From the NCBI GenBank assembly GCA_029974595.1, contig JARKRC010000063.1:62001-126000 (forward strand): a stretch of 64,000 nucleotides of DNA, read 5' to 3'. A program made the position numbers and the translations under genes. Below, in pieces: positions 28,401-36,065 of the stretch. Each line of letters starts with the position of its first letter. The first letter of the stretch is position 1. The notes below the pieces were generated by a model. That model worked only from the letters and a program-made list of their open reading frames with translations, was not told where the DNA came from and did not search any database. This stretch comes from Ereboglobus sp. GTDB lineage: Bacteria > Verrucomicrobiota > Verrucomicrobiia > Opitutales > Opitutaceae.

Positions 28401-29935
28401 CGCGGGTTTCCGCCGGCCGCCTGGTCGTGAGCAACCTGGACGCGCTCGGTTCCGGGATCGCGACCGTGGATGCCGCGCCCGATGTCGTGCTGGAGTTCAG
28501 GCAGGTTGTCGGCATGCGTGGGATTGCCATTATTGGCGGCGGGGCGGTCGATGTGATCGGGAGCCAGCTTGCATTCTCCGGCGATAATATCATTTCTCGG
28601 TTGCGGCTGGACGGTTCCTCGCTGCTCACCGCTGCGAGCGCGGGAGCGTTGGGCGGCGCAGGGGCCGACATTGCCATTGGCGGCGGCTCGGCGTTGCGCG
28701 TCGCAAATCGTTCGATAAATCCCGCTGCGATTCTCGCCAATAACATTACCATCAACGAGGGAGGCACCCTGCTTTTTGCCAGCGGGACTGCGCCGGGAAA
28801 ACTGGAGCTGGCCGGCACGCTTGATTTTCAGACGGGCGCCAAGGTGGGTTTCGATGGTCCCATTGCGTCGGGCATTTATACACTTGCAACGACCAGCGGC
28901 ATTCCCAACGCGCCGGAATATCTGCCAAGCCAGCACGGCATGGATGTGACGTTTGCAACCAATGACAACACGCTGTCGGTGCTCGCCATGAACCAGTCTG
29001 CCAATCCGTCCAAGGACGCGGCGCTCACATTCGACGCCATGATCGCGACGATGACGGCTGTGTATAATCGCATTAGCGAAAGCTTTCTGCTTCCGGTCAC
29101 GGAACGGCAGGCGGGCAGGGTGTTGAATGACTTGTGGTTCAAGGGTATCGCGTCGCGGGCTGATTACGAAACCACTCCCGGCCAGATCGGGCACAGCGAT
29201 GAGACCTATGGAATCGTCGCGGGTTACGACGGTCTGGTAAATGAGCGTTATCTGCTCGGCTTCTATGCCGGGGCGACGGACAGCAAGCTGGATACGGCCA
29301 ACAAAGGTCATGCCGACGCGCAACATCAGTTCGGCGGCGTGTATGGAGCGTTCCGCCTCGGTTGTTTTTATGCAGGCATCGACGGTTCCGCGGGCTGGGT
29401 GCAGGCGGACAGCAGGCGCGTCGAGGCGGACGGCGAGGCCCGCGGCTCATATGATGCCGAGTATTGGGGCGCCAGCGCGGAAATCGGATTTATTATAAAT
29501 ACATGGAAGAATGCCGTGTTCAAACCGGGCTTTGGCGTTCATGGCATGAGTATAAAAATGAAGAACTTCAAGGAGCACGGGCCGGGCGCATTGCGCGTGG
29601 GGGCCTTCAACGAGCATGTATTGCAAAGCCTGCTCAACCTGCAAGTCGCCCAAAAGTTCAGGATGCTTGGCCGGGCTTCCATGCTTGATGTCATGATCGG
29701 CTGGCGGCAGACCCTGCATGATTCGAATCCGGACGTGATCGCATCCTTTGCAGCCAGTCCTGAGAATTCGGTGGTGCTTGCCAATCCCGGTTATGCGCGA
29801 GGCAGCTTTGTGACGGGGTTGGGCATCCGGACAAGCATTTCCAGGCACGGCGTGCTCGGCTTGGGATATGATTATGAAGTGGCGTCGGCCCGCGCGCGCC
29901 ATACGCTTTCGCTTACAATGAGGTGGCTCTGGTAA
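25436..29935 (+). CDS. Autotransporter with PATR-type passenger repeats and C-terminal beta-barrel
   Basis: Repeats such as KVGNGDLILSGSNRHEGGTRVSAGRLVVSNLDALGSG and KKGGGVLTLANTGVNNFKGGVALEGGVLELASAGALG; C-terminal barrel-like region ending SLTMRWLW. Confidence 0.9.
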   Translation: MKAPIHEIKVPAFGLSFRNIVIAVLTGIASALNPETVSAYTWSGNGSDSSVNTAGNWVDGAAPPNSYSNYIFTGSTNTDVTLPAGTKNLSALTFDENAASFTIRGEVDTMTGYRFGFGRSNLADAVKDSIIQNSANDQTVLATFYISNGHSNVTVSGTGAGLLRLASMRIGLQTSNTVVFNMERDLTIDAFTLLSSGTLQLNISAEKTTTINAIAGADLETAGDFAVRKYGEGTMLLTGFNKSSGLTVIEAGRLLLGENAVYGGGASTASLTIKTGAILAGSGTVDVATLVIEDGASLAAGSYSASGTLTLMAGTRAFGQNLHVGGKGVLNAGASLNAQSLTVDDGAALILTNALTLAAGGTLAGSGTLTSSAGLIMGVNAGDFVQAAITDGSMLTLAATVSGPATVNITSGTLLAANGFGAGGISIASGAAFGGAGTVSGEVAAEGGAGITAGASGAGVAETLLLQGGLKLGNTAGDIIQADIATNKTLHVAVPLAGPGKLQKSGVGTLRLEGNNAGYTHDLTVGGGSVIVDDGIGSSFIDVASGAAFGGAGVVSGSLALGTGAILIVGAPGATADGPAGRVLAFNGDFSFGSGGTLAFDLLKKGGLDTGISTSLLLGAGQNFSGSADTYTINLGNLFTGVYNLGNIGYLADSGSAAIKVGGNELSGRQNAWLEKDASGNLILHTDAGSSMKLRWTGVSASWNTQDAEWTVTSGSMAFGAGDMVYFDSVTDAGREASRDIAIVGASMITSGMEVSGTGDYRFSGAAIVTDKDAASEELEAEATGKLVKKGGGVLTLANTGVNNFKGGVALEGGVLELASAGALGAGNLTITGSDTVLRFNSAGVATTGTLAIGSHALTIETILDGTLGGVITGTSALQKTGTATLTFAAAHAGAIAINEGTLRVGLGNTLANNAVTIAAGATLDLQLQDDTLRIFSGDGNIKIGNTALTLDNAEEIIFAGSFSGSGNIIKVGNGDLILSGSNRHEGGTRVSAGRLVVSNLDALGSGIATVDAAPDVVLEFRQVVGMRGIAIIGGGAVDVIGSQLAFSGDNIISRLRLDGSSLLTAASAGALGGAGADIAIGGGSALRVANRSINPAAILANNITINEGGTLLFASGTAPGKLELAGTLDFQTGAKVGFDGPIASGIYTLATTSGIPNAPEYLPSQHGMDVTFATNDNTLSVLAMNQSANPSKDAALTFDAMIATMTAVYNRISESFLLPVTERQAGRVLNDLWFKGIASRADYETTPGQIGHSDETYGIVAGYDGLVNERYLLGFYAGATDSKLDTANKGHADAQHQFGGVYGAFRLGCFYAGIDGSAGWVQADSRRVEADGEARGSYDAEYWGASAEIGFIINTWKNAVFKPGFGVHGMSIKMKNFKEHGPGALRVGAFNEHVLQSLLNLQVAQKFRMLGRASMLDVMIGWRQTLHDSNPDVIASFAASPENSVVLANPGYARGSFVTGLGIRTSISRHGVLGLGYDYEVASARARHTLSLTMRWLW

Positions 29936-29964
29936 TATTATTTTCCAAATATAACAAAAAACAC

Positions 29965-31602
29965 ATGACAAAAAAACTCTGCATATTGTTTTTATCCATG
30001 CTCGCATCGGCGGGGCTGCATGCCGGTCTGGCCACGAAGACATGGAGCGAGTCGCCGGACAAGGATCGCTGGCGGCCCCGCGTCCTGTTAATCAGCGACA
30101 AACTGACCGATGCAGATGCGCGCACGCTTGGCGACGCCCTTGGGGATCAGGCCATTGTCCATAAATTGGAGTCTCCCGCCGCCGACGCGGACGGAGTGCT
30201 CCGGCACGTTGCGGAGGCGAAGTCCGGAGATTGGGAGCTGGCCTATGTCGATTGCAAAGGCACACCGGCTTCCATCGCCGCCCTTGCGGCCCGCCTGCAC
30301 GAGATCGCCAAAATCGTTGTCGTAAGACATTCGCGTTCAACGCCGCCTTTGTCGGAAACGGTCGGAAGGGTTGATGGCGTGTTTTTCGCGGATTATGCAA
30401 AAGTCTCCGATGGCAAACAGGACGGCGTCATTCCCGATTATCCAATTAAAAAAAGGCTGACGGGAAGTTTGGCCGGGATACTGCGAGCGGCGTTGCTGAG
30501 CAAATCGTCGGCATGGATTTCCCAATCGCGGACATCGCACGACCTGTCGCTGCTGACAAACCAGCAGAATGCGCTTCAAGACCCCGCTTCGCTTCCGCGG
30601 GCGAAAGGAGAAACAAGCACGATTTACCGGGCGAAAAAAGGTGAATGGCAGTTTAATATGCATCCGTTCATCACCCGCCATGACGGGCTTTTCTGGGTGA
30701 TCTGGTCGTCCGGGCGTGTGCATGAGGACAGCTCCAGCCAGCATCTGCGCTATGCGACCAGCGCCGACGGCAAAAACTGGAGCGAAGCAAAAATCCTCGC
30801 GCCCGATCCGGATGGCGAGAAGGGGCGTTTCCAATGGATGGCGGGCGGCCTGCATGTCTGGGATGGAAAACTGTATGCCTACGGCACGCTGCACAAAGGG
30901 CGTTATGCGAGCGAGGGCGTTCACTGGAAGGATGCGGCGGTCCATCGGTTTCTCTGGACGGGCGCGGAGTGGAAAGACGAGGGGGCGATCATCGACGACA
31001 CGTTGATCTATTTTGAGCCGATGCGCGTGGGAAATGAGGATTTTGTCATTCGCCGCAGCAGCAATCTATGGATTTACAGCGCTCACAAACGCGACGGCGA
31101 AACACAATGGATCTCCAGCCAACTGCCGGGCTATTTGCTCCGTCATTACCGGATGAGCGAGACATCGCATTACATCGGTAAGGACGGTGAGATTCATTTG
31201 ATTATTCGCGATCAGGCCAGAACGAAGCGGCTTTATCATTCCGTCAGCTACGACAGAGGCTATTCATGGACGATTCCAGTCCAGACCAATTACCCTGACG
31301 CGGTGAGCAAAAATCTCAGCGGACGGCTTTCCAATGGCTGGTTCTATCTGGTCAACACTCCGGTGAAACGGAGCGAATTGGTAATGTCGTTCAGCCGGGA
31401 CGGCTGGACGTTTGGGAATGCGGTGCTGTTACGGGACAATCCGCCGCCGCTTCGCTACAAGGGAAACGCGAAGGGGCCGTATTCCTATAATTACTCCCAT
31501 GCCATCGAGCACGAGGGGAAGTTCTGGATTGTTTATTCGGTCAATAAGGAAGACATCGAAGTATCGGTGTATGATATAAATAAACTCTGTCCCAATGATT
31601 AA
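29965..31602 (+). CDS. Secreted protein: N-terminal degenerate SGNH-like domain plus Asp-box sialidase-like domain
   Basis: Signal peptide MTKKLCILFLSMLASAGLHA; RPRVLLISDKLTDADARTLGDAL...; propeller motifs SADGKNWSEA, SYDRGYSWTIPV, SRDGWTFGNA. Confidence 0.72.
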   Translation: MTKKLCILFLSMLASAGLHAGLATKTWSESPDKDRWRPRVLLISDKLTDADARTLGDALGDQAIVHKLESPAADADGVLRHVAEAKSGDWELAYVDCKGTPASIAALAARLHEIAKIVVVRHSRSTPPLSETVGRVDGVFFADYAKVSDGKQDGVIPDYPIKKRLTGSLAGILRAALLSKSSAWISQSRTSHDLSLLTNQQNALQDPASLPRAKGETSTIYRAKKGEWQFNMHPFITRHDGLFWVIWSSGRVHEDSSSQHLRYATSADGKNWSEAKILAPDPDGEKGRFQWMAGGLHVWDGKLYAYGTLHKGRYASEGVHWKDAAVHRFLWTGAEWKDEGAIIDDTLIYFEPMRVGNEDFVIRRSSNLWIYSAHKRDGETQWISSQLPGYLLRHYRMSETSHYIGKDGEIHLIIRDQARTKRLYHSVSYDRGYSWTIPVQTNYPDAVSKNLSGRLSNGWFYLVNTPVKRSELVMSFSRDGWTFGNAVLLRDNPPPLRYKGNAKGPYSYNYSHAIEHEGKFWIVYSVNKEDIEVSVYDINKLCPND

Positions 31603-34258
31603 TAGGATTTTTTTGCATCATGGCAGGGCAATGATGCTATTGTTTGCATTTTGGGCACACCTCGCCATGCACGGCGAGGTGTTGCCTGCACCGATTTTTG
31701 GCGATGGAGCGGTGTTACAGCGCGACATGTCCGTGCCCATCTGGGGGACGGCGACCCCGGGTGAAAAAATCGAGGTCGTTTTTTGCGGTCAAACGGTTGC
31801 AGCGACGACGGACGGAGCAGGGCGATGGCGGGTCGTGCTTGAGCCGTTGTCCGCCTCGGCAAAGCCTTCTGAACTGATCGTGCGGGGGCGAGACAGTGTG
31901 ATCGCATCGAATATTCTCGTCGGGGATGTCTGGCTATGTTCAGGGCAGTCCAACATGGAAATGCGGGTCAGGGATGCGGCGAATGCAAAAGAAGAAATGG
32001 CCGCGGCGACTTTTCCCCGGATACGTCAATTTTATATACCACGAGCGGCATCCGAGACGCCACAGGCGGAAGTGCGCGGTTCATGGACGGTTTGCAGCCC
32101 TGCCACCGTTGGCGATTTCTCGGCGGCGGCTTATTATTTCGGGAGAGAATTGCATCAACAGTTGAATGTGCCGATCGGGTTGATCAACAGCAGTCGTGGC
32201 GCGACGCAGATTGAATCATGGATGAGCGAGGAATCGTTGCGCGCAGATCCGGCGTTTGCCCGGGTATTTGAGCGATGGCAGGAGCGCCTGGAGCTGATCC
32301 CGACACGCATGCGGGCATACGAAGAGGCACTGGTGCGTTGGGACAACGGTGCGCGCCGGGCGCGGGAACAGGGATTGGATTACAAGCAGCGCAAGCCGAA
32401 AAAGCCGGACGCAACGGAAATACGATGGAGGCCGGCTGGATTATATAATGCGATGATTCATCCGATCACGCCGGCATCCATCCGCGGCGTAATCTGGTAT
32501 CAAGGCGAAACGAATTCCGTGAGGCATGCTGAATATGTCCATTTGTTCACAACCATGATAACGCAGTGGCGCGCGGCCTTTCGGCAATCCGGACTGCCTT
32601 TCTATTACGTGCAACTGGCGAATACCGTGCGAAAGCACGATGCCACCAAAGAGGAATTCGCCTTCTTGCGCGAGGCACAGCGCGCCGCGTTGCGCCTTCC
32701 CGGCACCGGCATGGTGGTGACCGTCGATATTGGTGATAACAACATTCATCCTGCCAACAAGCAGGAGGTGGGTCGGAGGCTCGCTGGCATCGCTCTGGCC
32801 AAGACATACGGACGACAGGCTGAGTATTCCGGGCCGCTGTTTGAGAGAGCGGAAAAGCATGGGCGCGAGTTTCACATACAATTTTCCCATGCCCAAGGCT
32901 TGTATTGCTCCGCTGGCCGGACGAAAACGGGCTTTGAAATAGCGGACAGATCCCTGAATTTTGTGGGAGCAGATGTCCGTATCGACGGGGATAAAATCAT
33001 TGCATCATCAACCCGGATCAACGAACCGCACGCCGTGCGCTATGCTTGGGGAAACACTCCCGTCGCACCGCTTTTCAACAGGTCCCATCTGCCCGCATCG
33101 CCCTTTTTGCATATCGAGGGGGCCGGTCAGGGCGGCGGCGTTTCCAAATGCATGCCGACGGCACATTCCCAAGGGGGCATCGAGCATGTGATTGTTTACA
33201 AGGAGGAGGGCAAGTTTGCCGGATGGCCGGCCAACGGCGGATTCTGGTCGTGGGGGGACGAGTTGCTTGTCTGCTTTGAGATCGGCAGCTACAAGCCGCG
33301 CGCAAGCAATCATGCATTTGATCCCGCGGTGCCGATGCGCTGCGGTTTTGCCCGCAGCGTGGATGGCGGGGCGACATGGACGTTTGAAGAGCATGCAAAC
33401 GTGCGTGTTCCCGTCAAAATGGCAAAGGCGGATTATATAGCGAAACCGGATGGCGGCTTCGATTTCTCCAAACCGGGTTTTGCGATGAAGTTTCGCGACG
33501 CGGCAATGTGGGCGACCTCCGATCGCGGGCGTTCCTGGCAGGGGCCGTTTTGGACATCCAACCAGAAGGATTGGGTATTCCTGTCGCGGACCAGCTATAG
33601 CGTCACTGATGCGGATTCCGCCTTCGTATTCATGACCGCCCGGACAAGGCAGAAAGACAAAAAAGAGCGGAGTCGCAATCGCTCGCAAACATGGCGGACG
33701 GACGATGGCGGAAAAACCTTCAATTATGTTTCGTCATTCGGGGAAGCCGATAAATTCAAGGATGTCGGTGAAAAATACGACGCCTATTCCATCATGCCTT
33801 CCGCGTTGCGTCTTGGCGAAGGCCATTATGTCTGCGCGGTGAGAGAGCTGATCCGTCGCGAAAAATGGGTCAGGATATACGAATCCAAGGACTTTTGCCG
33901 GACATGGGTTGCGCTTGGCGACATTGCCAAGGGGGCCCATAATCCTGCCGCTCTGGTGTCGCTTGGCGGCCTGCGAATCGCCGCTATCTATGGCTCACGG
34001 CAGAATGGACCGCAGGGTATTTACGGACGGATAAGCAACGACGGAGGCCGGACATGGGAGAAAGAGGTCGCGCTCAGGCAGGATGCCGCGTCGTGGGATT
34101 TTGGCTATCCCGTCGCCACCGTGAGGAAAGACGGGGCGATTGTCGCCGTGTATTACATGACAACAAAGGAAAACCCGCAGCAGCATATCGCGGCGACGAT
34201 ATGGAAGCCCGGTTCGGGTGCATCCCTGCCGACGCAAATGGCGGGGCAGGGCGGCTGA
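31595..34258 (+). CDS. Fusion: SGNH sialate O-acetylesterase-like domain plus Asp-box sialidase-like propeller
   Basis: Esterase motifs CSGQSNMEM, IRGVIWYQGETN, IGDNNIHPANKQEVGRRLAGIAL. Propeller motifs SVDGGATWTF, TSDRGRSWQGPF, TDDGGKTFNY, SKDFCRTWVA, SNDGGRTWEK. Start overlaps the upstream stop by 8 nt. Confidence 0.88.
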   Translation: MINRIFLHHGRAMMLLFAFWAHLAMHGEVLPAPIFGDGAVLQRDMSVPIWGTATPGEKIEVVFCGQTVAATTDGAGRWRVVLEPLSASAKPSELIVRGRDSVIASNILVGDVWLCSGQSNMEMRVRDAANAKEEMAAATFPRIRQFYIPRAASETPQAEVRGSWTVCSPATVGDFSAAAYYFGRELHQQLNVPIGLINSSRGATQIESWMSEESLRADPAFARVFERWQERLELIPTRMRAYEEALVRWDNGARRAREQGLDYKQRKPKKPDATEIRWRPAGLYNAMIHPITPASIRGVIWYQGETNSVRHAEYVHLFTTMITQWRAAFRQSGLPFYYVQLANTVRKHDATKEEFAFLREAQRAALRLPGTGMVVTVDIGDNNIHPANKQEVGRRLAGIALAKTYGRQAEYSGPLFERAEKHGREFHIQFSHAQGLYCSAGRTKTGFEIADRSLNFVGADVRIDGDKIIASSTRINEPHAVRYAWGNTPVAPLFNRSHLPASPFLHIEGAGQGGGVSKCMPTAHSQGGIEHVIVYKEEGKFAGWPANGGFWSWGDELLVCFEIGSYKPRASNHAFDPAVPMRCGFARSVDGGATWTFEEHANVRVPVKMAKADYIAKPDGGFDFSKPGFAMKFRDAAMWATSDRGRSWQGPFWTSNQKDWVFLSRTSYSVTDADSAFVFMTARTRQKDKKERSRNRSQTWRTDDGGKTFNYVSSFGEADKFKDVGEKYDAYSIMPSALRLGEGHYVCAVRELIRREKWVRIYESKDFCRTWVALGDIAKGAHNPAALVSLGGLRIAAIYGSRQNGPQGIYGRISNDGGRTWEKEVALRQDAASWDFGYPVATVRKDGAIVAVYYMTTKENPQQHIAATIWKPGSGASLPTQMAGQGG

Positions 34259-34299
34259 ATGAACTTGATGGGCGGGCCGTTTGCTGGCGTTGTTTTGCC

Positions 34300-35076
34300 A
34301 TGCTTTCCATTCCCCGGCACATAGCGCGCGCGATTGGCGATGTGGTGTTTCCCCCGGTGTGCGTGCATTGCGACGGGCTTGTGGAACGCGATGGAAATAG
34401 CGCCCTCGGCTCCGATGCGCCGCCCGTTCTCCGGCATGTGTGCGCGAAGTGCGCGGCGCGCATCGAATTCGTCCGCGAACCGTGCTGCAAGACCTGCGGA
34501 CATCCGTTTTACGGGGAATTAGCAGGCGAGCAAGTATGCGAACATTGCGAAGGTTTGTCACCGGTTTTTAACGAAGGGCGCACGGCGGTTTTGTTCAAGC
34601 GGGCGGGGCGCGCGCTGGTTCACGAGTTGAAATATCATGGAGCCCGGCATGTGCTGCGCGATATCGAGACGATTTTGAGACACTCCCCGCGTGTGCTGGA
34701 ACTGGCTCGAAAATCGGTGCTTGTGCCTGTTCCGCTGCATCCGCGAAAGGAACGCGAGCGCGGTTACAATCAAGGGTGCCTGATCGCGGAATGTGTCGCG
34801 CGGGCCGCGGGCGGAGAGGCGGCGGGGGTGCGCGTTGAAATGCTTTTGCGCCGTGTCGCGGACACGGTTTCACAGACATCGCTCGACCGCGCGACACGCC
34901 GGGCGAACCTGAAAAATGCCTTTTCTCTGATGCCGGGCGCGCGCATAAATGCCGGCTTCAAATACGTGATTGTCGATGATGTTTTCACCACGGGTTCCAC
35001 TCTTAACAGCTGCGCCAGCGTCCTGCGGCGCGCAGGTTGTGCAAATATTGATGTGATCACCTTTGGTCACGGCTGA
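34300..35076 (+). CDS. comF: ComF family protein (phosphoribosyltransferase-like)
   Basis: Zinc-finger cysteines VCVHC...CAKC...CKTCGHPF...CEHC; HELKYHGARHVLRDIE; VPVPLHPRKERERGYNQ; VDDVFTTGSTLNSCA. Confidence 0.9.
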   Translation: MLSIPRHIARAIGDVVFPPVCVHCDGLVERDGNSALGSDAPPVLRHVCAKCAARIEFVREPCCKTCGHPFYGELAGEQVCEHCEGLSPVFNEGRTAVLFKRAGRALVHELKYHGARHVLRDIETILRHSPRVLELARKSVLVPVPLHPRKERERGYNQGCLIAECVARAAGGEAAGVRVEMLLRRVADTVSQTSLDRATRRANLKNAFSLMPGARINAGFKYVIVDDVFTTGSTLNSCASVLRRAGCANIDVITFGHG

Positions 35077-35088
35077 CAGGCAGCACTC

Positions 35089-35970
35089 ATGCCAGCAATT
35101 TCCAGCGCGTTTCCCGCCATTTCCTCCATGTCGCTCTTCAGCAAGCCGAAGTATTCCACGGTCGTCGTCAAAAAGAAGGATATTCCCAAGGGGCTTTGGA
35201 CAAAGTGTCCGATTTCGGGCGAGATCGTCTTCAACAAGGAACTCGAGGACAATCTCATGGTGGTGCCGAAATCCGGTTACCATTTTCCGATAGGCGCGCG
35301 CGAGCGCATCGCGGCGCTGCTCGACAGCGAAACATTTGCCGAGACAGACGCGGGGGTGCGTTCGGCGGATCCGTTGCAATTTGTCGATTCCGTGCCGTAT
35401 CCCGAGCGCATCAAGCGCTACGAAAAGGAAAGCGGGCTGGCCGAGGCGGTGGTTTGCGGGACGGGCGCGATCAAGGGTTTCCGCGTGTCGGTCGCGGCGA
35501 TGGATTTCCGTTTTTGCGGCGGCGCGATGGGCTCGGCGGTGGGTGAAAAAATCACGCGCGCCATCGAGACTTCGCTCGCGGGGAAAATGCCGTGCATCAT
35601 CTTCAGCGCGTCGGGCGGGGCGCGGATGCAGGAGGGGATTTTTTCGCTCATGCAAATGGCAAAGACGAGCGCGGCGCTCGGACGGCTGGCGGAGGCGCGG
35701 ATTCCCTATGTCTCGGTGCTCACGCATCCGACGACCGGCGGCGTGACGGCGAGCTTTGCGACGCTCGGCGATGTGATTCTCGCGGAGCCGGGCGCGCTGA
35801 TCGGCTTCGCCGGGGCGCGCGTCATCAAGGACACGACGAAGCAGACGCTGCCGCCGGGCTTCCAGACGGCTGAGTTTTTGCTTGAGCACGGTTTGATCGA
35901 CCAGATCGTGTCGCGGCTCGACATGCGCGATCGCATAGCGGATTTGCTGGCGGCGTTGTGGAGAAAGTAG
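35089..35970 (+). CDS. accD: Acetyl-CoA carboxylase carboxyltransferase subunit beta
   Basis: GLWTKCPISGEIVFNKELEDNLMVVPKSGYHFPIGARERI... FRFCGGAMGSAVGEKITRAIE... IIFSASGGARMQEGIFSLMQMAKTSAAL... PTTGGVTASFATLGDVILAEPGALIGFAG. Confidence 0.94.
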   Translation: MPAISSAFPAISSMSLFSKPKYSTVVVKKKDIPKGLWTKCPISGEIVFNKELEDNLMVVPKSGYHFPIGARERIAALLDSETFAETDAGVRSADPLQFVDSVPYPERIKRYEKESGLAEAVVCGTGAIKGFRVSVAAMDFRFCGGAMGSAVGEKITRAIETSLAGKMPCIIFSASGGARMQEGIFSLMQMAKTSAALGRLAEARIPYVSVLTHPTTGGVTASFATLGDVILAEPGALIGFAGARVIKDTTKQTLPPGFQTAEFLLEHGLIDQIVSRLDMRDRIADLLAALWRK

Positions 35971-36065
35971 GGGCGCGCTTTCTCGCCGCTTCCGCTTTGG
36001 CTCCTGCTGTTTTCTCGATTTGCGCCGGGGCGCGGTTCCTCCATGTTTCCTGATTTTCCAATTTC

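Noticed and set aside
17274-34258. Canonical Neu5Ac nan operon
   Set aside because: Only an aldolase-family gene, a transporter and sialidase-like genes are seen. nanE, nanK and nagA/B are missing from the window and the FRIP motif is absent, so a Neu5Ac assignment is not supported.
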